Positions 23,776 through 32,338 of a DNA stretch of 64,000 nt are shown piece by piece; positions within the stretch are counted from its first letter, which is position 1, and each line of letters begins with the position of its first letter. The notes beneath the pieces were generated by a model, which did no database searches, was not told where the DNA came from, and saw nothing but the letters and a program-made list of their open reading frames with translations. The position numbers and the translations under genes were made by a program. The stretch covers positions 930,001 through 994,000 of the forward strand of contig NC_013170.1 in assembly GCF_000023845.1 (NCBI RefSeq). Reading direction: 5' to 3'. Source of the stretch: Cryptobacterium curtum DSM 15641 (lineage in GTDB: Bacteria > Actinomycetota > Coriobacteriia > Coriobacteriales > Eggerthellaceae).

Positions 23776-24990
23776 ATGGAAAAACGCGAAATTCTGTTTT
23801 CCCCGCCTGATATTAGCCAGGCAGAGATTGATGAAGTAACTGCTGCCCTAAAAAGCGGTTGGATTACCACGGGTCCGCGCACAAAACAGTTGGAGCAGGA
23901 GTTAAAAGTTTTCACGGGTGCCGACGGATTCGCCTGCCTTAATTCTGCCACGGCTGCCCTGGAATGTGGCTTGCGTGCACTCGGTATTGGACCAGGCGAC
24001 GAAGTAATCGTTTGTGCCTACACCTACACGGCAAGCATTTCCCCCATTATCCACCTGGGTGCTACCCCGATTCTCTGCGATACGCAAGCAGATTCTTTTG
24101 AAATGGACTACGACGCCCTCGGTGCTCTCATCAATGAACACACCAAAGCGATTATTCCCGTTGACTTAGGCGGACACCTCGTAAATTACGATCGGTTATT
24201 TGAAATCGTTCGCGCACATGCTGCCTGTTGGACTCCGAATACTGATATTCAACGTTGTTTCGATCGTGTCATTATCTTTGCGGATTCCGCTCATGCACTC
24301 GGATCAACACAGCACGGCAAACCAGCTGGTAGCATCGCCGACTTTACGAGTTTTTCGTTCCATGCGGTCAAGAATTTCACGACAGCCGAAGGGGGCGGCT
24401 TGGCGTGGCGCTCACATGGCTTTGACAATGACGCGTTTTATCACGACATTATGCTCCAATCGCTCCATGGACAATCAAAAGATGCGCTTTCGAAAAATAA
24501 AATTGGTGCGTGGGAATACGACATTGAATTCCCTGGCTGGAAATGCAATATGACCGATGTTTTGGCTGCTCTGGGGCTCGCACAGTTCAAGCGGTATCCG
24601 TCACTATTGGCGCGCCGCCGTGAATTAATCGAACATTACGAACGCAACCTTGCTGATCTCGACGTGATAACTATTCCTCATTACCACGGCGACAATTGCT
24701 CGTCAGGACACCTGATAATGGTGCACATAAAGGGAATTGACGAACAAACGCGTAACGAGATTATTGTGCAGATGGCCACCGACGGGGTTGCTACCAACGT
24801 GCACTATAAGCCCGTTCCCCTGTTTACGGGCTACCAGAAGCTCGGCTTTTCTATCGACAACTACCCCCAGGCATACAAAATGTACGCAAGCGAAATCACC
24901 CTCCCCTTGCATACGTTACTGACCGACGACGACGTTGACTATGTCACTGACTCGCTCAAGCGTGCTCTCGCTGCCGCAGGTAGCAGGTAG
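23776..24990 (+). CDS. DegT/DnrJ/EryC1/StrS-family sugar aminotransferase
   Basis: 404 residues from ATG 23776, with GGAAGG five bases upstream. The frame is open to 23530, but the extension is repeat-derived. PLP-enzyme features: SGWITTGPRTKQLEQEL, ACLNSATAALECGL (phosphate-binding), DSAHALGSTQHGKP and the Lys motif FSFHAVKNFTTAEGGGL. The GPRTKQLE start resembles PglE/ArnB enzymes that aminate UDP-4-keto-6-deoxy sugars. It is followed after 11 bases by a phosphoglycosyl transferase. In pneumococcal teichoic acid the first sugar is a 4-amino-trideoxy galactose, so a similar initiating sugar is possible here; that step is inference. Confidence 0.88.
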   Translation: MEKREILFSPPDISQAEIDEVTAALKSGWITTGPRTKQLEQELKVFTGADGFACLNSATAALECGLRALGIGPGDEVIVCAYTYTASISPIIHLGATPILCDTQADSFEMDYDALGALINEHTKAIIPVDLGGHLVNYDRLFEIVRAHAACWTPNTDIQRCFDRVIIFADSAHALGSTQHGKPAGSIADFTSFSFHAVKNFTTAEGGGLAWRSHGFDNDAFYHDIMLQSLHGQSKDALSKNKIGAWEYDIEFPGWKCNMTDVLAALGLAQFKRYPSLLARRRELIEHYERNLADLDVITIPHYHGDNCSSGHLIMVHIKGIDEQTRNEIIVQMATDGVATNVHYKPVPLFTGYQKLGFSIDNYPQAYKMYASEITLPLHTLLTDDDVDYVTDSLKRALAAAGSR

Positions 24991-25001
24991 GAACTAGCCG
25001 C

Positions 25002-25607
25002 ATGTACCGTCACTTCTTTAAACGGGTTCTCGATATTCTTATCGGCATTATCGCGCTGCCGTTCTTGTTCCTGATTTTTATCGTGGTAGGACCGCTTATC
25101 TATCGCGAAGATAAGGGACCCCTCTTCTATAACGCAGAGCGGATCGGCAAGAATGGGCGCCCATTCATCATGTATAAATTTCGCTCAATGAAAGTGAACG
25201 CGCCCGATTTAAAGATGGCAGACGGATCAACGTATAACGGCGCCGATGACCCGCGTATGACACGCATCGGCGCCTTTATGCGGCGCACCAGTCTCGACGA
25301 GTTTCCGCAGTTTCTCAATGTTCTTAAAGGCGATATGTCCTTTATCGGACCGCGTCCCGATCTGAAGCGCGAAACAGAACTCTATGAAGGCAACGAAGGC
25401 GAAAAGTTGCTTGTTAAACCGGGCATCACCGGATACGCTGCCGCCTATGGACGTAACGCATTGGCGTGGCATGAACGATTGAAGCTCGATGTCTACTATG
25501 TGCATCACCTCAGTTTTGCGTTTGACGTGCGGATATTTTTCAAAACAATCGCGACGGTCTTTACGCAAGAAGGCGTCTATGTCGAAGACGATGCCAATAA
25601 CAAGTAA
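25002..25607 (+). CDS. PglC-type undecaprenyl-phosphate phosphoglycosyl transferase
   Basis: 201 residues, the size of small monotopic phosphoglycosyl transferases. An N-terminal re-entrant hydrophobic helix (ILIGIIALPFLFLIFIVVG) is followed by IYREDKGPLFYNAERIG, the KFRSMK motif, the catalytic Asp-Glu in RRTSLDEFPQ, and FIGPRPDLKRE. The enzyme transfers a sugar phosphate from a UDP-sugar to undecaprenyl phosphate at the inner membrane face and so starts glycan assembly. It sits directly downstream of the aminotransferase (11-base gap, same operon), which suggests that its substrate is the aminated sugar. Confidence 0.92.
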   Translation: MYRHFFKRVLDILIGIIALPFLFLIFIVVGPLIYREDKGPLFYNAERIGKNGRPFIMYKFRSMKVNAPDLKMADGSTYNGADDPRMTRIGAFMRRTSLDEFPQFLNVLKGDMSFIGPRPDLKRETELYEGNEGEKLLVKPGITGYAAAYGRNALAWHERLKLDVYYVHHLSFAFDVRIFFKTIATVFTQEGVYVEDDANNK

Positions 25608-25792
25608 ATAACTGACTTGTGAATATGAAGTAGCTGGCTTGTTAGTATACGCGTGTTGTTACACTCGGTAATCGGTTAGAGCAACACTACAACGCACCTG
25701 TTAAACAGTGCGCCTCTCGCAATAGGAGGTATCTGCGTAGGGCCGTTACTGTGGTGCATAACTTGATAGCGAGCACCTTATGAAAGGACGCC

Positions 25793-26740
25793 TTACGAAA
25801 AGGCAGTCGTCAGCCGTTCAAGCCGCTCCCACATTTCGTCGCGCCCCGCTTCGATACGGGCGATATCTTCACCATCAAGCGCTGCAAAACGAGCTTGTCG
25901 GCGAAGATAATGCTCAACTGATCCCCATTCATCGGCACCTGACGCAAACTGAGCGGGTCGACGGTTTAGTTTCAAACGACCGGCTGGTGTCTGGGAAGTC
26001 TGCGGTCCTTCATATTCAGCGAGATACCACAGCCCCGCGTCAACCACCTCACGGGCAATATCGACCATGTCACGATCGGGACAGCCCCATCCCGTGGGAC
26101 ACGGCGCAATCACATGAAGATACCGAGTACCTTTCATATCGCGTGCCTTAGCCACCTTGCGTAAGAAATCGGGAGCATATCCAATGCTCGCCGTCGCCGC
26201 ATAAGGAATCCCATGAGCGACAACAATTTCAAACATGTTCTTCTTATCCGTTGTGCAGCCATGCAGATTGGCGCCAACTGGCGTTGTCGTTGTACGTGCG
26301 CCAAACGGCGTCAGAGAACTCTTCTGTATACCGGTATTCATGTAAGCTTCATTGTCATAGCAGATATAGAGAATATCTTCGTTGCGATCAATAGCGCCAG
26401 ATAGTGCCTGTATACCAATATCAGCGGTACCACCATCGCCAGCAAAACCGACGACAGTACAATCGTCAGGCTTACATCCTTGAGCGCGCAGCCCCGCATC
26501 AATACCTGACAGCACTGCAGCGGTTGCCGCGAAGGGTGTGATCATAGCGTTGTTCGCAAAGCACAGTTGAGGGAAGTTGAACCCCACAGCACTCATACAA
26601 CCAGCTGGCAGGGCGGCTATGGCATGAGGACCTAATACCTTGAGTGCCTGTCGCAGCACAAGTGACCCGCCACAGCCAGCACACGCCTTATGACCGAAAA
26701 AGGGTTCTTCGGTTGGAAGGGTCCGAGCATTTAATGACAT
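25793..26740 (-). CDS. porB: 2-oxoacid (pyruvate):ferredoxin oxidoreductase, beta subunit
   Basis: 315 residues with the thiamine-diphosphate domain. GHKACAGCGGSLVLRQAL carries the first cluster cysteines; GFAGDGGTADIGIQALSGAI is the TPP/Mg motif; YDNEAYMNTGIQ follows, and CPTGWGC holds further cysteines. The sequence resembles PorB of pyruvate synthase more than IorB or KorB. Together with PorA and PorCD it would oxidise pyruvate to acetyl-CoA with ferredoxin, or run in reverse. Its start overlaps the porA stop by ten bases. Last gene of the cluster. Confidence 0.9.
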   Translation of the reverse strand: MSLNARTLPTEEPFFGHKACAGCGGSLVLRQALKVLGPHAIAALPAGCMSAVGFNFPQLCFANNAMITPFAATAAVLSGIDAGLRAQGCKPDDCTVVGFAGDGGTADIGIQALSGAIDRNEDILYICYDNEAYMNTGIQKSSLTPFGARTTTTPVGANLHGCTTDKKNMFEIVVAHGIPYAATASIGYAPDFLRKVAKARDMKGTRYLHVIAPCPTGWGCPDRDMVDIAREVVDAGLWYLAEYEGPQTSQTPAGRLKLNRRPAQFASGADEWGSVEHYLRRQARFAALDGEDIARIEAGRDEMWERLERLTTAFS

Positions 26741-27957
26741 GACGGCACCCCCTTCAACGCTTCATTTACTTCAGACCTCGATGGCGTTTCGATGTTAAAA
26801 AACTCTACTGAATCGTGCTTATTTCCCTGTGCGCAGGAAAACAGCTGATCGAAAACATGTCGCATCTGATCTTCGGTAATATCATCACCGCCAAGACCGC
26901 CAATAAAGTTAACAGCTGGCAGACACAGGCCAGCGTTAAACAATGCGCTCGATACATTGGTGAATACCGTTCCCTCAGCGCCAAAGGAAATGTCTTTTTC
27001 AAGCACGCCGATTGCTTGTGCCCCCGAAAGCGCTGCGACAATCTCGGCAGCGGGCATCGGACGGAGATAGCGAATGCGAACAACCCCAACTGCTCTCCCC
27101 TGTTGGCGTAAATGTTCAGCTACTTCGCATGCAAGCCCAGCGACCGAACCAAGCACCACAAGAATAACTTCGGCATCGTCGCAGCCCCAAGTCTCTATCA
27201 TCCCTGGCCACTGACGACCAACAATGTCAGCAAAGCGCTTTTCAACATCGGCTAAAACTTCACTGGTACGCAGCATGTCGATATGTTCGCTCTGTTTAAA
27301 GTAACGGTTATACGCCGGACCTGCACTAAACGCCATATTGGTCGGGTTCTCAAAATCAAATCGATTGCTCGTCTGATAGGGCGGCAAAAATGCATCAGCC
27401 TCTTCTGATGTGGGAATATCCACTGTTTCGTAGGTGTGTGTGAGGGCAAATCCATCGAGGTTAACCATAACCGGCGTCATAATGCGCGCATCCTCCGCAA
27501 CGGCATAGGCGATAAGTGCCATGTCAAGCGCCTCTTGGGCATCTTTGGCATATGCTTGTATCCAACCGTGATCAAGCAGGGAAAGCGAATCGCGCTGGTC
27601 GCCATAGATGTTCCACGGCAGACATGTCGCGCGATTGGCATTCATCATTACAATGGGAAACCGTCCACCCGATGCGTACGTGAGGCACTCAGCCATATAG
27701 AGCAGTCCCTGGCTCGACGTTGCAGTAAACGTACGAGCGCCCGTTGCCGCAGCGCCAATAGCCGCCGCAAGTGCTGAATGCTCGCTTTCAACATGAATGT
27801 ATTCGGCGGTCAAGCTTCCGCTTTCCACCATTTCGCTTAAACGTTCGACAACAACAGTCTGTGGGGTAATGGGATACGCCGATATAACCTGCGGCCTGGC
27901 AAGGCGCACTCCTTCGGCAAATGCCTCATCACCTGAGAGAAATCGTCTCTCGCCCAT
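26731..27957 (-). CDS. porA: 2-oxoacid (pyruvate):ferredoxin oxidoreductase, alpha subunit
   Basis: 408 residues. The PorA motifs are RPQVISAYPITPQTVVVE, HVESEHSALAAAIGAAATGA, TATSSQGLLYMAE and WNIYGDQRDSLSLLDHGWIQ. This subunit carries the pyrimidine-binding and substrate half of the TPP enzyme. The start codon overlaps the porCD stop by one base (TAATG), implying coupled translation. The substrate is inferred from the family; other short 2-oxoacids cannot be excluded, because a CoA ligase is in the same cluster. Confidence 0.92.
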   Translation of the reverse strand: MGERRFLSGDEAFAEGVRLARPQVISAYPITPQTVVVERLSEMVESGSLTAEYIHVESEHSALAAAIGAAATGARTFTATSSQGLLYMAECLTYASGGRFPIVMMNANRATCLPWNIYGDQRDSLSLLDHGWIQAYAKDAQEALDMALIAYAVAEDARIMTPVMVNLDGFALTHTYETVDIPTSEEADAFLPPYQTSNRFDFENPTNMAFSAGPAYNRYFKQSEHIDMLRTSEVLADVEKRFADIVGRQWPGMIETWGCDDAEVILVVLGSVAGLACEVAEHLRQQGRAVGVVRIRYLRPMPAAEIVAALSGAQAIGVLEKDISFGAEGTVFTNVSSALFNAGLCLPAVNFIGGLGGDDITEDQMRHVFDQLFSCAQGNKHDSVEFFNIETPSRSEVNEALKGVPSCH

Positions 27958-29024
27958 TACTTCTCCTTGTTCATTGCGCCTGTTGCGGTACGTCTGTTAT
28001 CTAATGTACCAGCTGTATCCGCCCCTGATTTGGCTGAGGAATACTGGATGGCGGCATTCTGCTTGATAGTTGCTTCTGACACCATTGAAATGGCGTCAAA
28101 GGGGCATACCTGTTCGCAGACAGCGCATCCTTTGCAAAATTCGGTATCCACTGATACAACTACGGCAGCAGACGGTGTCCGCTTGATAGCGCCATCAGGG
28201 CAGTACAAATAACATTGCAAGCAGCCCGTACAACGCTGTGCGTCCACCACCGGTCGCCTCTCGCGCCACCCGGCATTGTTCTCAACTAAGTATCCCGCAG
28301 TAAAGCACGTTGCCCGAGCGTAATCGGCAGGCTGTGGCTTTCTCGCACGTATAAAGGGAGTGCCAGACGGAGGACCTACTGGTATATCTGAGCTGTCTGT
28401 TGATGCATTTGAATGACCTGCTGGTACATCTAAATGACTGGCTGGTATATCTTGATTGTCCGCTAGCGCATTCGATTCAGAAACCGCAGGCGCAACCGAA
28501 GGCACACCAACCTCCATGGCACACACGCGCTCGACCACGGCATGATTGCCAGCATGCAGGCGCGCAGGTAGCTGTTCACTGATGGCACGATTAAGTGTTT
28601 TTGCAGTAAACCCCTCAATAAGATTTGTTAGTGCGGCAAGCAGTGCGGTATTCGGAATAGCGCGCCCAAGCAGTTCGGTAGAAATAGCGCTTGCATCAAG
28701 GCAAACAACCCGACTGTCATCGATAGTGCGAGCCGTATTAACAAGAACCACTCCCCCAGCAGTCAGTTCCTGTTCCCATCCAGACGATAGCAGCGTATCG
28801 TCAAGATAGACCACTACATCCGCCTGTGTGGGCGCTCCACGCACGCCAATAGGACCCGTGTCCAAACGCGTGAACGCACACATGGGAGCACCCCGGCGCT
28901 CAGGACCGAACGTTGGAAATGCGAGGGCCTGATGGCCCTGTTCATAACACCAAGCCGCACCGAGCAGACGTGCAGCGGTAAACGCTCCTTGTCCGCCCCT
29001 GCCATGCCAAATCACATCGACCAC
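27957..29024 (-). CDS. Oxoacid:ferredoxin oxidoreductase gamma-delta fusion
   Basis: 355 residues. Residues 1-180 are the gamma subunit (DVIWHGRGGQGAFTAARLLG; FGPERRGAPMCAF). Residues 245-355 are the ferredoxin-like delta subunit with two 4Fe-4S sites, CTGCLQCYLYCPDGA and CKGCAVCEQVCPFDA. Between them is a linker of about 50 residues built from DIPASHLDVPAGHSNAS-like repeats. In most organisms gamma and delta are separate genes; here they are joined, which fixes the electron-transfer module on the core. The 3' end couples to porA. The gene begins 39 bases after the LysR-like effector gene. Confidence 0.88.
   Translation of the reverse strand: MVDVIWHGRGGQGAFTAARLLGAAWCYEQGHQALAFPTFGPERRGAPMCAFTRLDTGPIGVRGAPTQADVVVYLDDTLLSSGWEQELTAGGVVLVNTARTIDDSRVVCLDASAISTELLGRAIPNTALLAALTNLIEGFTAKTLNRAISEQLPARLHAGNHAVVERVCAMEVGVPSVAPAVSESNALADNQDIPASHLDVPAGHSNASTDSSDIPVGPPSGTPFIRARKPQPADYARATCFTAGYLVENNAGWRERRPVVDAQRCTGCLQCYLYCPDGAIKRTPSAAVVVSVDTEFCKGCAVCEQVCPFDAISMVSEATIKQNAAIQYSSAKSGADTAGTLDNRRTATGAMNKEK
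28381..28462 (-). repeat. In-frame repeats in the PorCD linker
   Basis: GGTATATC/GGTACATC words (plus strand) recur at 28381, 28423 and 28443 and encode DIPV, DVPA and DIPA segments separated by Ser/Asn/His-rich residues. The repetition stays in frame, so it lengthens a linker rather than breaking the gene. Confidence 0.6.
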
Positions 29025-29063
29025 AAGCTTCTCCTGTCGTGTGAAAATGTGCCGATTGCGCGA

Positions 29064-29717
29064 CTACAGCCGTACGTATCGAGAGAGGTTCTTTGTCAGA
29101 CTCTGCACAAAACCCTCAGCGGGACCCTCGAGATGAGCACCCTTTTGCGCAATGTATCCGAGTTTTAAGGTCACGTCGGTTTGCAGCGGAATAGTCTGCA
29201 GCAGCGATCCATCAGTAATGCCCACCAGAATGCCGCTTGTTACCGTGTACCCATTGAGTGCCGCAATAAGCTCAGTTAAACTTGCTCGATCAGTCGTTGC
29301 AATACGCTTTTCACGAGGGACAGAAGATAAGGCCTCTTCAAAGAAGGCAAACGAATCGCCTTCCTCCTGTTCAAAATAGACATAGGGATAATCAGTCATG
29401 TCTTCAATAGAGACGCTTCGTGCGTTGCTCAATGGGTGGCTCTTGGGCAGAGCGATATACGGCTTCGATGAAATGATCGGCGTAAATTCTAACCCCGCCG
29501 ATAGCACTGCTGCTTCAATTTCATCGGCGTTTTCCGTTGTTTCAAACAGCACGCCCAAATTGCTGCGACCTGTTTGCACATCGGCGATAACACTGCGCGT
29601 AGTGCCATTGCGGAAGGCATAGGAATATTCAACACCTCCACCGGCAAGAACAGTATGAGCGAATGCCTGCACGCTAAAGAGATAATGTTGGCCAGATACG
29701 GCAAACTTCGTTTCCAT
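29064..29717 (-). CDS. Stand-alone LysR effector-binding domain (no HTH)
   Basis: 217 residues from ATG 29717 (AAGGA seven bases upstream). The sequence starts directly at the LysR effector domain, KFAVSGQHYLFSVQAFAHTV. It aligns with the neighbouring full LysR at its residue-90 region (RLAVSTQHYAFSVQAFIDTA) and continues to the C terminus (DRASLTELIAALNGYTVTSG against DRGTLSNLLANFNGFTITTG). No DNA-binding domain is encoded: paaK ends 40 bases upstream. It lies between paaK and porCD in one likely operon. It could bind the same effector as the LysR protein or form mixed oligomers with it. That function is inference. Confidence 0.8.
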   Translation of the reverse strand: METKFAVSGQHYLFSVQAFAHTVLAGGGVEYSYAFRNGTTRSVIADVQTGRSNLGVLFETTENADEIEAAVLSAGLEFTPIISSKPYIALPKSHPLSNARSVSIEDMTDYPYVYFEQEEGDSFAFFEEALSSVPREKRIATTDRASLTELIAALNGYTVTSGILVGITDGSLLQTIPLQTDVTLKLGYIAQKGAHLEGPAEGFVQSLTKNLSRYVRL

Positions 29718-29757
29718 AATAGTTTCCTTGCTCTCTTTCATCTGTCTTTTCGCCCAT

Positions 29758-31101
29758 CTAGTTGCGAGGAGTGCGCTCGTCAATAAATCGTTTGGCTTTA
29801 TGTTCCGATGATACTCCGAGCCGACCAGCATCAAACACAAGAACCTTTGCCGGGCGCACGCCAGTATGCGCTTTCAGTGCCCGCTCGACGCGCTGTGCAA
29901 CCGTATCAAATGCCTCGTCAGAACCTTGTGCACGTTCAACAGACACCTCATAGCGCGTTGAGAAGTTTTCGTCCCATACGCGAATGCTGTATTCGCCGGT
30001 TAGACCCTTTTCAGCACGCACCACATGTTCGATGTCACTCGGGAACACATTAACAGCGCCAACGATAAACATTTCATCTTTACGTCCTGTGATATGAATA
30101 CGCGCCAAAGTACGACCGCAACTGCACGGTTCGTTTGATACGTATCCGATATCACCCGATCGGAAGCGAATCATCGGGCGCGCCTTTTTCACCAACGTCG
30201 TATATACCAGCTCGCCCGTTTCACCGGAAGCGAGCAGCGCACCCGTTTGTGGATCGACTGTTTCAACTAATATCTGGTCCTCAACAATATGTAGGCCATC
30301 ATGCGCCTCGCAGCTTGCAGCACACGCGCCATAGATATCTGACAACCCGAAAAAGTCAACAACTTTCGCGCCCCACATATCTTCAATAGCTTCACGCGTT
30401 GAGGTGATCGAACCACCCGGTTCACCAGCAACAATAATGGTATGTAGATTGAAGTCGCGACGAGGATCATAGCCTTTTGCTTTTGCCTTTTCACCCAATG
30501 TCCACGCATAGGAAGGACTTGTCCAAATAACGGTTGGCTGATAGTGCTCAAGAACAAACAGAAGTCTGTCAGAGGGCACTGCCCCTACCCAAATAGCGGT
30601 CGCACCAAGACGCTGAGCACCAATAACATCGGGGCCACCTACATACAACGCAAAGTTAAGCCCATGAACGTAACGATCCTGCGAGCGCATACCCGCCTGC
30701 CAGAATAGACGTGCCTCAATGTCTTGCCACTGGTCGAAGTCTTCCTGGGTAAACGGCGAAACAGTGGGAACGCCCGTTGAACCTGATGACGTGGCCATGA
30801 AGACAACGTCCTTTTCGTCAACCGCACACATTTCGCCAAAGAAACTTCCCACATGCTGGGTGGCACGCTCGGTTTTCTTATCAACAAACGGGAATCGCTC
30901 TAAATCGGACAGCTGAGTAATATCGTTGGGGGAAACACCCGCCTCATCGAAGGAGCGACGGTAATAGGCCGTGTTCTCATAGGCAAAAGCAACCATATCC
31001 TTCAGACGAGTAAGTTGAAGCTGCTCAAGTTCAGGCCGCGGCATACATTCAATCTCAGGGTCGTAATACTTCTGGTTGTCAGGAAGATCTTTCTTTGCCA
31101 T
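29758..31101 (-). CDS. Phenylacetate-CoA ligase-like AMP-forming enzyme
   Basis: 447 residues from ATG 31101 with AAGGAGAG six bases upstream; the frame continues to 31194 but without family similarity. PaaK features: YYRRSFDEAGV, FMATSSGSTGVPTVSPFT (P-loop of the adenylate-forming family), IIVAGEPGGS, DFFGLSDIYG, RSGDIGYVSNEPCSCGRTLARIHITGRKDEMFI, and a C-terminal lid. It would join a carboxylate, often aryl-acetate, to CoA using ATP, or run in reverse for energy with the oxoacid oxidoreductase. Such pairings are common with indolepyruvate oxidoreductase. First gene of the five-gene run, divergent from lysR. Confidence 0.87.
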   Translation of the reverse strand: MAKKDLPDNQKYYDPEIECMPRPELEQLQLTRLKDMVAFAYENTAYYRRSFDEAGVSPNDITQLSDLERFPFVDKKTERATQHVGSFFGEMCAVDEKDVVFMATSSGSTGVPTVSPFTQEDFDQWQDIEARLFWQAGMRSQDRYVHGLNFALYVGGPDVIGAQRLGATAIWVGAVPSDRLLFVLEHYQPTVIWTSPSYAWTLGEKAKAKGYDPRRDFNLHTIIVAGEPGGSITSTREAIEDMWGAKVVDFFGLSDIYGACAASCEAHDGLHIVEDQILVETVDPQTGALLASGETGELVYTTLVKKARPMIRFRSGDIGYVSNEPCSCGRTLARIHITGRKDEMFIVGAVNVFPSDIEHVVRAEKGLTGEYSIRVWDENFSTRYEVSVERAQGSDEAFDTVAQRVERALKAHTGVRPAKVLVFDAGRLGVSSEHKAKRFIDERTPRN

Positions 31102-31399
31102 CGCTTCTCTCCTTGATATAAAGCAGTTCGCATCGGCTTGGACACCTTGTTTACCAGGCACCTTGGATGCACCTTGAGCATTTAACTGCTTCATACCCCG
31201 CTAAGACAAGAGGTACAGGCATTCGTTGTTTTTGGAATCTGTTATCTATTCTACCGATATGTATCTGTTATACCAGTTGAGAGCTATTTATTTCTCTATT
31301 TATACCTTCATCTGCCACTTAATTACCCCTTGCATAGTGGAGCAATGATGTGTTTAATGCTTAATCATTCGGCAATTTATATATCCCAGAAAGATGCTT
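31102..31399. promoter_or_regulatory. Divergent control region between paaK and lysR
   Basis: Three CACCTTG words lie at 31143, 31159 and 31170, near the paaK side. TTGC-N8-GCAA lies at 31330-31345 in an AT-rich stretch nearer lysR. LysR proteins usually bind such divergent regions. The precise operator cannot be assigned by eye. Confidence 0.4.
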
Positions 31400-32326
31400 A
31401 TGACTCTCCAACAACTACGCTATCTTATCGCCATTGCAGAATACGGTTCTATCAACGCCGCAGCGCACAACCTGTATGCCAGCCAGTCAAATCTTTCAAC
31501 CGCAATCAAAGACCTTGAATCTGAATTCGGCATTGCCATCTTTCGTCGATCAAACCGAGGCGTCACGCTCACCAACGAAGGGACAGAGCTTCTTGCGTAT
31601 GCACGACAGGTTATCGAACAGGCTGATATGCTTCACGCCCGCTATGCTCAGAGCACCGAACATCATGCGCGACTCGCAGTATCAACGCAGCATTATGCCT
31701 TTTCGGTCCAGGCCTTCATTGACACTGCCGAAACCTGCGACACCGCTGAATACGAATTTATCCTGCGTGAAACAGCAACAGCAGCAATTCTTGAGGATGT
31801 CAAAACGTTCCGCAGCGATATCGGCATCGTATTTACCGACAGCTTCAATAGTCGCGTCATGTGGAAAGCCTTCGATGACGCAGGACTAATGTTTTATCCG
31901 CTATTCGAAGCGAGCGCACATGTGTTTGTTGGCGCTCATCATCCCCTGGCCAATAAAGAAATCATCGAGCCTGAGGATCTTGAAGAATACCCCCGATACT
32001 CCTTCGAACAGGGAAACAATAATTCATTCTATTTTGCGGAAGAGCCCTTTGGACACCTGCCCCATAAGCGCAATATCCACGTGTCCGACCGCGGTACGCT
32101 GTCGAATCTCCTTGCCAATTTCAATGGCTTTACCATTACAACTGGCGTACTTTCAAGCGAAATGTACACGGGAATTGTATCGATCCCCTTGCACGCTAAC
32201 GAAACCATGCGGGTCGGTTACGTGATGCACAAAGATCGGCGCCCCAGCCAGCTGCTCGATCGCTATATTAGCAACCTTAAACTCATCGTACAGCGCGATC
32301 CGTCGGTCACCTATCTCGCTGGATAA
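31400..32326 (+). CDS. LysR-family transcriptional regulator
   Basis: 308 residues. Residues 1-60 are the LysR winged HTH (TLQQLRYLIAIAEYGSINAA, then ASQSNLSTAIKDLESEFGIA and RRSNRGVTLTNEG). Residues 90-300 are the effector domain, clearly homologous to the HTH-less protein at 29064-29717. It is divergent from paaK and the por cluster, the classical arrangement for a LysR activator of the neighbouring operon with autoregulation. The ATG at 31400 follows AGAAAG; 31394 is an in-frame alternative. The effector is unknown; an aryl or branched acid or its CoA ester is possible. Confidence 0.9.
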   Translation: MTLQQLRYLIAIAEYGSINAAAHNLYASQSNLSTAIKDLESEFGIAIFRRSNRGVTLTNEGTELLAYARQVIEQADMLHARYAQSTEHHARLAVSTQHYAFSVQAFIDTAETCDTAEYEFILRETATAAILEDVKTFRSDIGIVFTDSFNSRVMWKAFDDAGLMFYPLFEASAHVFVGAHHPLANKEIIEPEDLEEYPRYSFEQGNNNSFYFAEEPFGHLPHKRNIHVSDRGTLSNLLANFNGFTITTGVLSSEMYTGIVSIPLHANETMRVGYVMHKDRRPSQLLDRYISNLKLIVQRDPSVTYLAG

Positions 32327-32338
32327 GGTACTGAAGAT

